From the NCBI GenBank assembly GCA_003661775.1, contig QMWT01000004.1, forward strand, positions 1-29,068: 29,068 nucleotides of DNA. The letters are read 5' to 3'. A program made the translations under genes and the position numbers. Below, piece by piece: positions 23,384 through 29,068 of this stretch (position 1 is its first letter; each line of letters opens with the position of its first letter). This DNA comes from Thermoprotei archaeon. GTDB taxonomy: Archaea > Thermoproteota > Thermoprotei_A > Sulfolobales > Ignisphaeraceae. The notes beneath the pieces are model-generated. The model was not told the DNA's origin. It saw only the letters and a list, made by a program, of their open reading frames with translations, and did not search any database.

Positions 23384-24184
23384 TTGATAGAGGGGCTGTG
23401 GACCGCACCCCTAACGAGTGACCGTCGTTCTTCTGCTGTTCCCCCAGGTCCCTGGGTCTACGGTTTTACAGGTGTGGGTGTTAGGTACAGGGCAAATCCT
23501 TCGGCTCTCAAAAATGTTGTTCCAAGACCTCTGGAGCCAGCAGACGATGGCGAGGTCTTCGCCTATGTAGTAGAGATAGTTTCGCAGAGCCTTAGCGATG
23601 TGAAGTGGAATCTCGAGCTTCCCGACGCAGTTCAGTACCACGAAGCTGCATTCTTCGTCAAGGTGCTCTACGGGGGTAGGACCTATGCTTACTGCCCATA
23701 CATGTGGGTAGATACCGATCTATCCCTGCTTAGAGGATTCCTAGCAGGGTTCCCGAAGAAGCTTGCCCGTATAAGCTACACGAAACTCCATCCGCTGCTG
23801 CACGGAGAGCCTAGGAGGGGGTTAAAGCTTGGAGGCTTTGCGGCTCGCTCCCACTACACGCTCTTCAGAATAGCTGTCGAGCTCGAGGAGGATAGATCCC
23901 AGAACGAGATCCCCCTGAGATCCATGGGCCCCATGCTCCTACCCAGGTACTTCCCCGCTATAGCCCCGGGGCTGACTGAGGTCAACGAGCTCGTGGTATT
24001 CAAATACGACTCGAGGTGTTTAAGCTGGAGAGGCAGAGGCTCTATAGAGGTTGTGGGAGGGCCTAACGATGTGTTGAAGTACCTAGAGCCCGCAGGAGAT
24101 AGTTGTGAAGGGTACTACTTCCATCTATATCTGAAGCCCGTGAAGCTCAGCACTCTAACGAGCATCAAAGGCTTCAAAGAATAG
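23384..24184 (+). CDS. Acetoacetate decarboxylase-family protein
   Basis: This 266-aa soluble protein is of the acetoacetate decarboxylase (ADC) superfamily. The fold-defining region is present: LVPRPLEP-type loop (NVVPRPLEPADDGEVF), QYHEAAFFVKVLYGGRTYAY and the Schiff-base motif AGFPKKLARI with Lys125-Lys126, matching the catalytic lysine pair of ADC. ADC relatives also include aldolase-dehydratases and other enzymes that use the same lysine, so acetoacetate is not certain as substrate. The start is TTG 23384, with GGGTGGAG just before it. It lies 37 bases after cysC and may be co-transcribed. No metabolic link to sulfate is known to me. The region after it is non-coding and more AT-rich. 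Confidence 0.82.
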   Translation: MIEGLWTAPLTSDRRSSAVPPGPWVYGFTGVGVRYRANPSALKNVVPRPLEPADDGEVFAYVVEIVSQSLSDVKWNLELPDAVQYHEAAFFVKVLYGGRTYAYCPYMWVDTDLSLLRGFLAGFPKKLARISYTKLHPLLHGEPRRGLKLGGFAARSHYTLFRIAVELEEDRSQNEIPLRSMGPMLLPRYFPAIAPGLTEVNELVVFKYDSRCLSWRGRGSIEVVGGPNDVLKYLEPAGDSCEGYYFHLYLKPVKLSTLTSIKGFKE

Positions 24185-24657
24185 CGGGCTAGCGACCTCC
24201 GTAAACATAGAGAATGTTTTCTTGCTACGCTACTCAGCGGCTCTATAGACAAATTCATAAATTCATCATTTTGTCAGGCTGCACCCAACACATCATACCC
24301 TCCTATTCAGCCAACCCATGTAAATCCAAGAGCTGTGGATGGCGTGAAGATGTTGCCCAAACTACGCTAAGCTACTCGAGAAGAAATCATGCAACGACGA
24401 TCCACGTGGATTCAGCGGTTCCGCCTCCTCTCCAAAGCTTAGTGAGCCTCGGTATGAGGAGAATTGTGAGCTGGAAAACAATAGCTGTTGCTCCGAGGAT
24501 TGTTGGAGATAGGTACCTGCAATCACTATGCGTATCGGGCTGTTATCCATTACCTTGTGAGGAATGGAGAGTTATTCTAGACGTATTCAGGGGACAGATA
24601 CATACAATTAATGGGTGACGAAATACGGCAGGTCCCCATAAGTCTTTAACTTTACTA
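24185..24657. other. Gene-poor stretch, 473 bp, with a candidate RNA motif
   Basis: No gene can be supported here. A 134-codon frame (24214-24618, plus strand) has no ribosome-binding site, is rich in Cys, Ser, His and Gln, and resembles no family I know. The minus strand holds the C/D-box-like arrangement at 24263-24296. Base composition shifts here from the GC-rich left side to the AT-richer right side of the window, so this may be the edge of a lineage-specific block. Confidence 0.5.
24263..24296 (-). ncRNA. Candidate C/D-box-like small RNA core
   Basis: On the minus strand: ATGATGT (24290-24296, C box with one mismatch), 12 bases, CTGA (24274-24277, D'), 4 bases, ATGATGA (24263-24269, perfect C'). 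The 12-base C-D' and 4-base D'-C' spacings are typical of archaeal methylation guides. The next CTGA (24234-24237) is 25 bases further on, longer than usual for a D box, so the 3' end is unresolved. The guide region before D' is the 12 bases 24278-24289. No target was identified. Confidence 0.35.
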
Positions 24658-25677
24658 TTGCTACCAATACTAGCGTTTGCAATAATGTCTATTGGTGTTG
24701 CGATTGCTGAGCAAGAAGGTTTGAAGCCGTGGATTATCGATGATTATGGAGAGCTTGTCGTTGTTAAGGTTAATAGACAGCTGTTTAAGGATCTTGGCGA
24801 TGGCTACTGGCTATTAGTGCTACCTGGTACAGAGTACAGCGTATTTGATGATATAGCGCTTAATCAGGTAGCCACCTACCTCGACATAGGAGGGGCTGAG
24901 GTTGTACTTCATATAGTGTGGTCGGGGAAGACCTATGTTGTTAAGGTTAATGAGACTAGGTGCTTAAGCGGGAATATCGGGGAGTTACATGAGCGTGTCA
25001 AGGAGTTCCTAGATGACCTTGGCCGTAGAGGTCTAACATCGGCAGAGATGAAGCTGTTTATCGAAGGCAATAGCACCCACATAATAGTTGGGAGTGTTGA
25101 CGAGCTAAGTATTGACGAGTTTGCTAAGCTAGCTCATCAGCACTTCAAGGGCTTCAGTAAGAAGGTTATTGTCGTGGAGAAGCTTGGTTGGCTACCGCCA
25201 GGAGGTCCTTACCAGCGTATAGAGATGCTGGACGCTTTGGAGGAAGTACCCTGCTTCTTCTCCTTCGGAGAGGCGGTGTACGGCACATCAATGATATTCA
25301 ACGTGTCGTGTGTAGAGGAGATGGCTAGAGAGAAGAACATGACCTTCGATGAAGCTGTAGAGTACATTGTGAGAGAGGTGAAGGAGCTGAACCCGCTGAT
25401 AAGGAAGTACCTGCCATGGCAGGAAATACTCGTACTAGTAGCTAAAACACCAAAACTGATAACGCCTATAGGCGCAGTTACTAGCACCACAACAGAAACA
25501 GCACCTGAAATACAAACAGAATCTGCACCAGTACAGAACGTATCTCCTCCAGATACGGCAACCACAGCAAGAGCCAGTAGAGAAGAGTACACGCATTATC
25601 AATTGACAATACCCATAACTGCCTCAATAGTACTGATCATTATCATAGCTATTATAGTCAAACACAAACATTCTTAA
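24658..25677 (+). CDS. Exported, C-terminally membrane-anchored protein, paralog of the gene at 28231
   Basis: This 339-aa protein has an N-terminal hydrophobic export signal (LPILAFAIMSIGVAIAE), an outer domain of about 250 residues, a Ser/Thr/Pro-rich linker (about 273-310) and a C-terminal membrane segment LTIPITASIVLIIIIAIIV before KHKHS. This is the layout of archaeal surface or binding proteins. The core is shared with the gene at 28231: GYWLLVLPG near residue 49 and VPCFFSFGEAVYG...FNVSC near 215 (FWVLVLED and LPCFSSVGEGAYG...FDLKC there), with two conserved Cys. The only possible in-frame starts are TTG 24658 and ATG 24685. The upstream in-frame codons read HKSLTLLL, which would complete a signal peptide, but have no start codon before the TGA at 24616; a lost start or a frameshift is possible. 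Function unknown. Confidence 0.75.
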   Translation: MLPILAFAIMSIGVAIAEQEGLKPWIIDDYGELVVVKVNRQLFKDLGDGYWLLVLPGTEYSVFDDIALNQVATYLDIGGAEVVLHIVWSGKTYVVKVNETRCLSGNIGELHERVKEFLDDLGRRGLTSAEMKLFIEGNSTHIIVGSVDELSIDEFAKLAHQHFKGFSKKVIVVEKLGWLPPGGPYQRIEMLDALEEVPCFFSFGEAVYGTSMIFNVSCVEEMAREKNMTFDEAVEYIVREVKELNPLIRKYLPWQEILVLVAKTPKLITPIGAVTSTTTETAPEIQTESAPVQNVSPPDTATTARASREEYTHYQLTIPITASIVLIIIIAIIVKHKHS

Positions 25678-25747
25678 CATTATCTAAATCCTATGCTTAA
25701 ATGGTTTTAACTACATCTTTTGATGAATATGCTGATGTTAATTTCGT

Positions 25748-25787
25748 AAGTGTTCGAAGTTTTAGACAAAAATGTTTCAAAGATTAG
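25748..25787 (+). repeat. 40-bp conserved upstream element, copy 1
   Basis: This copy matches 28141-28180 at 30 of 40 positions without gaps (shared AAG/AGG-TGTTCGA, GTTTT, ACAA, TGTTTCAA, TAG). It ends 44 bases before the ATG of the small membrane protein at 25832 and just before a TATA-like TTTTACTATAT. A binding site for a shared activator is the simplest reading; a duplicated short reading frame is an alternative. Confidence 0.6.
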
Positions 25788-25831
25788 TGTTTTACTATAT
25801 GTTGTCTAAGCTTATTCTTGGTGAGAATTCA

Positions 25832-26170
25832 ATGCAGATGAAAAAGGTGCTGGTTTATGGTGTGTCTTTACTAGTGGTGATAGTAATAGCTCTGTACTTG
25901 ACCATGTACACGATTGCTGTCTACAGAGTTGTTGGTTACATTGGTGAATATCCAGAGCTAGGTGGTGTGTATTGGAGTTACAGTCCTTCTGGCTCATTGT
26001 TTCCGTGGCCAAGAGAACCAGGGATGCTTACAGCACTTTCTCCGGCGAGCTCTATCGATGCCTTTCTATACAAGTATGTAGTCAAGACAAACATGCTGAT
26101 ACTAGCCATAGCGGCAACACATCTCCTAGCAGCATACCTAGCGTACCGCCTTATACGCGCAGTCAAGTAG
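25832..26170 (+). CDS. Small membrane protein with two transmembrane segments
   Basis: This 112-aa protein has a first membrane segment (about residues 6-30, VLVYGVSLLVVIVIALYLTM), an outer loop of about 45 residues rich in aromatic and Pro residues (YPELGGVYWSYSPSGSLFPW), and a second membrane segment (about 85-107, NMLILAIAATHLLAAYLAYR) with a basic end. I chose ATG 25832, with GGTGAG six bases upstream; the frame extends to ATG 25772, but that part would lie in the promoter and conserved upstream element. It resembles no family I recognise. It lies between the exported paralogs and shares the 40-bp upstream element with the second one, which hints at common regulation. Confidence 0.65.
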   Translation: MQMKKVLVYGVSLLVVIVIALYLTMYTIAVYRVVGYIGEYPELGGVYWSYSPSGSLFPWPREPGMLTALSPASSIDAFLYKYVVKTNMLILAIAATHLLAAYLAYRLIRAVK

Positions 26171-26379
26171 TCGAGCATAGTATCTAATAGCTTGGGCCCT
26201 CAAAAACAACTTTCTACGTAACCATTGTACTTACACATTAGAACTTCCTCGACATTAATATGAATTCCAGTTTTGATTAAGAGGTCCAAGCTTATCAAAA
26301 TCTATTAGAGCTGATCTAGTGTGAATGCTACTACTAATTTATCAAGGCTGAATACAAGATAGAGGATAGGGCCAGTGTT

Positions 26380-26595
26380 ATGGCTAGGGTTATCCGTGCT
26401 AGGTTTGAAAATGGTGTTTTGAAGCCTTTGGAGAAGCTTGATCTTAGAGAGGGTGAGGTTGTTAAGATAGTTGTTCTTCCAAAGGATTTTCCTGAGCTTG
26501 TTGAGGAGATCGAGGTCGAGGCTAGAGAGGATGTGGGTAGAGTTCTTAGAGATGGTAGAGAGCGATGGGGAAAGTGGTATTCGATACGAGCATAA
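26380..26595 (+). CDS. DUF104-type antitoxin (AF2212 family)
   Basis: This 71-aa protein begins ARVIRARFENGVLKPLEKLD followed by LREGEVVKIVVLP, the hallmark of the DUF104 antitoxin family (beta-rich N-terminus that binds DNA as a dimer). The C-terminal helix (about 38-65, PELVEEIEVEAREDVGRVL) would wrap the toxin. The following PIN-domain gene starts inside it at 26565, overlapping by 31 bases, the normal layout of VapBC operons. The upstream GGATAGGGCCAGTGTT before ATG 26380 gives only a weak ribosome-binding site. Since the toxin gene is frameshifted, this antitoxin may be an orphan. Confidence 0.88.
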   Translation: MARVIRARFENGVLKPLEKLDLREGEVVKIVVLPKDFPELVEEIEVEAREDVGRVLRDGRERWGKWYSIRA

Positions 26596-27061
26596 TCGTA
26601 AAAACGGTTCTGAAACCCAGTAGATGGCTGCCTAGGGATGTTTACGAGCGTGAGATCGAAACTCATAGGAAGTCAAGGTTGTTGATACGGTTATTGAAGG
26701 AGAAGCGTACGAGGTGCTCATACCTTTTGTTGCTTTTGTGGAGGTAGCTTGTGTGCTGACTAGGCTAACCTCAAGTTCCTTGGCTAGAGAAGTAGTTGAA
26801 TCTCTGAGAACTTCGGAGAGCTATCGCATAGTCTACGAAGAGGAGATCAGGGATTCCGTTATCGATGTAGCTCTCGAAGTAGGCTCAACGGGTTTCGACA
26901 CTTATTTCATAGCAGTAGCCAAAAAGTTCAACACAATGCTAGTAACGGACGACGAACCTATGGCTATACACGCAAAACGTCTAGGCATAGACACCGTCCT
27001 CGTAAGGAAGACCAGTTTCGATGAACTTAGAACAAAAATCGCTGAATTAGCAAAGAATTAG
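26565..27061 (+). pseudogene. vapC: VapC-like PIN-domain ribonuclease toxin, frameshifted
   Basis: The PIN toxin is split over two frames. Frame A (26565 on) gives GKVVFDTSIIVKTVLKPS with the first catalytic Asp, then YEREIETHRKSRLLIRLLKE, then nonsense. From about 26700 frame B continues the domain: AYEVLIPFVAFVEVACVLTR (acidic Glu), GFDTYFIAVAKK (Asp) and MLVTDDEPMAIHAKRLGI (Asp), ending at 27061. All four acidic residues of a working PIN domain are therefore still encoded. A single missing base in GAAGGAGAAG (about 26696-26705) would join them as LLKEEAYEVLIPF. Possible causes are a recent inactivating mutation, a base-call error or programmed -1 frameshifting; I cannot distinguish these. 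It would cut RNA if restored. Confidence 0.85.
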
Positions 27062-27352
27062 CTTAATACATGATCAGCCTAACTCATTGCACAAAACAAC
27101 ACTTCCTTACGCATCTCATATGTAGTGGCTAAGCTGAAGACTTTGCCGCGGTATATCGTATTTCCGCTAATAGCAGGTTTGATAATGCCGCTTGAATATC
27201 GCGTACGCTTACATAGCATATCATCTATATACATACCAAGATAGCCCCGACATATCTTTGGAGCGCCGTGATCCAAGGTTCAAATCTCTGCAACTTACTG
27301 AACAGATCCATATACTTGGCTTACCAATTTAGATTTCTAGGTGGAGGTGTGT
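27062..27352. other. Gap of 291 bp before the next gene
   Basis: No gene is supported. CCATATACT (27308-27316) is a TATA candidate about 40 bases before the ATG at 27353. CAAGGTTCAAATCTCTG (27274-27290) resembles a tRNA T-arm, but no acceptor, D or anticodon arm can be built around it. The rest is AT-rich and unremarkable. Confidence 0.45.
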
Positions 27353-28081
27353 ATGCGAGTAGATTTTAGAAGGGTTCTAGTCGTCTCTATGCTATCTGTG
27401 GTCGTGATACTAGCGTCGGTAGGCCTGTTCCACATATTCTACTCCTATAAGACGTATCAACAGCCAGCAGACCAGATGCATGTTGTTAGCTCCGATGAGT
27501 ATGCAAACTTCTTCAAGCTTCTTCGTGGATACCTCGGCGATTCTAAGGTGATTGTTGTTGATGGTGATGGCGTGCTATACCGAGTTGCATCGAGGTTGTT
27601 GAGTAGCTATGGCATTAATGTTCATAGACTTGAATCGCTTAGCGAGCTCAAGCTGCTTGGCTGTCCAAAGATCCTGGTAATCAACCTAGATGCTGAGAAC
27701 ATCAGCGCGTTCGACTCGTTGGATGTTGTTAGCGAGCTTCGTAATTGCTCTATGAGTGGTTCCTATGTACTGTTAGCCTTCAAGGATACTAGTCTAGCCG
27801 AGGAAGTGTGGAGGAAGATTTTCGAAACACCTCTTCCATACACAAGCAACGAGATTACAGTAACTAGGGTGTGGAGCAATGGCGAGACAGAGTACATAGC
27901 TGAGAGAACGTTCTTCATCTTCGGCAGAACGTACAAGATCATCGATGATAGACCCGTACCGATAGACGTAGGTGGTTCAGCAGGGTATAGAAGCACCGAA
28001 GAACTGGAGAAAGCCGTGGACGAAGCTCTGAAGAACTTAGCAAGAGCTATTGCACAGATAAACTCCAACCTTGGCAGTTAA
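27353..28081 (+). CDS. Membrane-anchored protein with an outer alpha/beta domain, unknown family
   Basis: This 242-aa protein has a basic N-terminus (RVDFRR), one membrane segment (about 9-31, VLVVSMLSVVVILASVGLF) and an outer domain of about 200 residues. That domain alternates strands and helices: SKVIVVDGDGVLYRVASRLL, YGINVHRLESLSELKLL, CPKILVINLDAENISAF and GSYVLLAFKDTSLAEEVW, a Rossmann-like order, then a beta region and a C-terminal helix. Two Cys (in LLGCPK and LRNCSM) could form a disulfide. I placed the start at ATG 27353, because GGTGGAGGTG at 27340-27349 is the ribosome-binding site and overlaps the longer frame's GTG at 27341. I recognise no family. It sits 149 bases before the second exported paralog and may belong to the same surface system. 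Confidence 0.65.
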   Translation: MRVDFRRVLVVSMLSVVVILASVGLFHIFYSYKTYQQPADQMHVVSSDEYANFFKLLRGYLGDSKVIVVDGDGVLYRVASRLLSSYGINVHRLESLSELKLLGCPKILVINLDAENISAFDSLDVVSELRNCSMSGSYVLLAFKDTSLAEEVWRKIFETPLPYTSNEITVTRVWSNGETEYIAERTFFIFGRTYKIIDDRPVPIDVGGSAGYRSTEELEKAVDEALKNLARAIAQINSNLGS

Positions 28082-28140
28082 TGACCAAAGCTGCGAAGAT
28101 AGTACTCGAAGCAATGTGTTTGTAGATGTCAACTATATTA

Positions 28141-28180
28141 AGGTGTTCGAGGTTTTGAACAATTGTGTTTCAAGGTCTAG
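28141..28180 (+). repeat. 40-bp conserved upstream element, copy 2
   Basis: This is the partner of 25748-25787 (30/40 identical, ungapped). It ends 50 bases before ATG 28231 and directly before CTTTATGTATAG, a TATA-like stretch, so its placement relative to promoter and start matches copy 1. Confidence 0.6.
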
Positions 28181-28230
28181 CTTTATGTATAGTGGTGATG
28201 TGGTACGTAGTGTTTGGAGGTGCCAAGTCT

Positions 28231-29068
28231 ATGGGTAGAGTATCTTGTGCAGTTCTAATAGTTTTAGTGATTGTTGCTATACTGCATGTGCAGCCATTGT
28301 TAGCTGAAGTCGATATTGGTAATGGTGAGTCTGTACATGGTCTCTACACAATTCATAGATATGGAAATGTAATCCTGCTTCTGCTCAACAGATCTGCTCT
28401 GAGGTATGTGGACGGGTTCTGGGTCTTGGTGCTCGAAGACATCGATCATATCGATATTAGCGCAAAGATCCTCGATGTTGTCGGAGATCCTGTTGTAGAG
28501 GCCGTGGACATGGCTGTAGAGAACGGTGAGCTACGTACGCTCAGAGGCAAGATGTCTAGTGATGTACGGGAGGTGGTGTCAGCGCTCGTGAGTGCGGGTC
28601 TGAGGAACGCTATGATCAGGATCAGCATTCTCAGGAGTGGCTCTCTATGGCTGAGGATAGAGTGTGGAGGTTTCGAGGAGCTGGGTGTCGAGAAGCTCGT
28701 CAAGGCGCTCACGAGCGTTACCCGTGGAAGGAGGGTCGTGGTTGAGGAGGTGATTACCCTCTGTTCACTACCGTCATTCTTCGATGCTCAGGATATGTAC
28801 GAAGCGCTAATGTCCTTACCGTGCTTCTCATCGGTCGGCGAGGGGGCTTACGGCAGAGATATAGTGTTCGACCTGAAATGTGCTCAGAAAATAGCGAGCG
28901 AGAAAAGTACATCTTTAGACCAGGTCATAGAGGACATAGTGAGCGAGCTTCGGAAAGTAATGCCGCTGGTGAAGAAATACACATCGTGTAGAGAGTTCCT
29001 GGTGATCTTCGAAGAAGTGAAACCGATGATACCCCTGGCAGAGGTGGTACCAATTACAAAGACCTCTA
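28231..29068 (+). CDS. Exported protein, paralog of 24658-25677 (3'-truncated by window edge)
   Basis: An open frame runs from ATG 28231 to the window end (279 codons plus one base). GGAGGTG (28216-28222) lies eight bases before the ATG, a strong ribosome-binding site. The N-terminus is an export signal (GRVSCAVLIVLVIVAILHVQ then LLAEVD). The core aligns with the protein at 24658: YGNVILLLLNRS near residue 44, DGFWVLVLED, LPCFSSVGEGAYGRDIVFDL followed by Cys near 201-222, and VIEDIVSELRKVMPLVKKY near 234. Both cysteines of this motif are conserved. The last visible residues (PMIPLAEVVPITKTS) match the point where the paralog enters its Ser/Thr-rich linker, so a similar linker and membrane anchor probably lie beyond the edge. 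Function unknown. Confidence 0.8.
   Translation, partial: MGRVSCAVLIVLVIVAILHVQPLLAEVDIGNGESVHGLYTIHRYGNVILLLLNRSALRYVDGFWVLVLEDIDHIDISAKILDVVGDPVVEAVDMAVENGELRTLRGKMSSDVREVVSALVSAGLRNAMIRISILRSGSLWLRIECGGFEELGVEKLVKALTSVTRGRRVVVEEVITLCSLPSFFDAQDMYEALMSLPCFSSVGEGAYGRDIVFDLKCAQKIASEKSTSLDQVIEDIVSELRKVMPLVKKYTSCREFLVIFEEVKPMIPLAEVVPITKTS

Noticed and set aside
24214..24618. 134-codon open frame on the plus strand
   Set aside because: No ribosome-binding site, amino-acid content unlike its neighbours (rich in Cys, Ser, His, Gln), no recognisable motif, and a C/D-like motif lies on the opposite strand.
27274..27290. tRNA T-arm-like sequence CAAGGTTCAAATCTCTG
   Set aside because: The stem has a mismatch and a wobble pair, and no acceptor, D or anticodon arm can be formed around it; at most a decayed fragment.
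1..29068. CRISPR array, insertion sequence, integrase or replication origin
   Set aside because: No regularly spaced direct repeats, transposase or integrase motifs, terminal inverted repeats or origin-type repeat clusters were seen by eye.

Overview
The window looks like chromosomal DNA from a hyperthermophilic crenarchaeote (Thermoproteota). The order cannot be fixed by eye. The signs are many TTG and GTG starts, GGTG/GGAGG ribosome-binding sites, AT-rich TATA-type promoters, tightly packed and overlapping operons, AGG/AGA/ATA-rich codon use, and archaeal families such as a DUF104/PIN toxin-antitoxin pair and ribbon-helix-helix (RHH) proteins. No rRNA, convincing tRNA, CRISPR array or transposase was found.

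Layout: (1) 1-2753 (+) is a redox operon: the 3' part of etfA, a GlcD-type FAD-linked 2-hydroxyacid dehydrogenase and a YkgJ-type cysteine-cluster protein. (2) 3015-10017 (-) is a compact argG-argH-carA-carB operon for arginine and carbamoyl phosphate synthesis, with a divergent ACT-domain protein at 10119. (3) 11114-17404 holds mixed genes: a membrane-anchored thioredoxin-fold protein with a CxxS site, a PAP2 phosphatase, a COG1237-like metallo-hydrolase, two small archaeal proteins, an SPFH/prohibitin protein and a radical SAM enzyme. (4) 17565-23346 is a sulfate-activation locus: RHH, ATP sulfurylase, DHH phosphoesterase, alkaline-phosphatase-superfamily enzyme, GNAT and a second RHH on the minus strand, with APS kinase divergent and an acetoacetate-decarboxylase-like gene behind it. 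(5) 24185-29068 is more AT-rich and mostly lineage-specific. It holds two paralogous exported proteins (the second cut by the window end), two small membrane proteins and a VapBC-like pair whose toxin gene is frameshifted.

How the genes work together: region 1 would oxidise a 2-hydroxyacid and pass electrons to Etf. Region 2 supplies carbamoyl phosphate and converts citrulline to arginine. Region 4 can make APS and PAPS, yet no reductase is in view, and the adjoining hydrolases suggest sulfonation and PAP turnover or nucleotide housekeeping instead.

The most novel signals are a 40-bp element (30/40 identical, ungapped) just upstream of the promoters of two genes in region 5; three non-coding CTGA/TGATGA arrangements that resemble C/D-box or L7Ae k-loop RNAs, one directly upstream of the ribosome-binding site of the radical SAM gene; and the two RHH paralogs, with a shared C-terminal LGY tail, that bracket the sulfate-activation operon.
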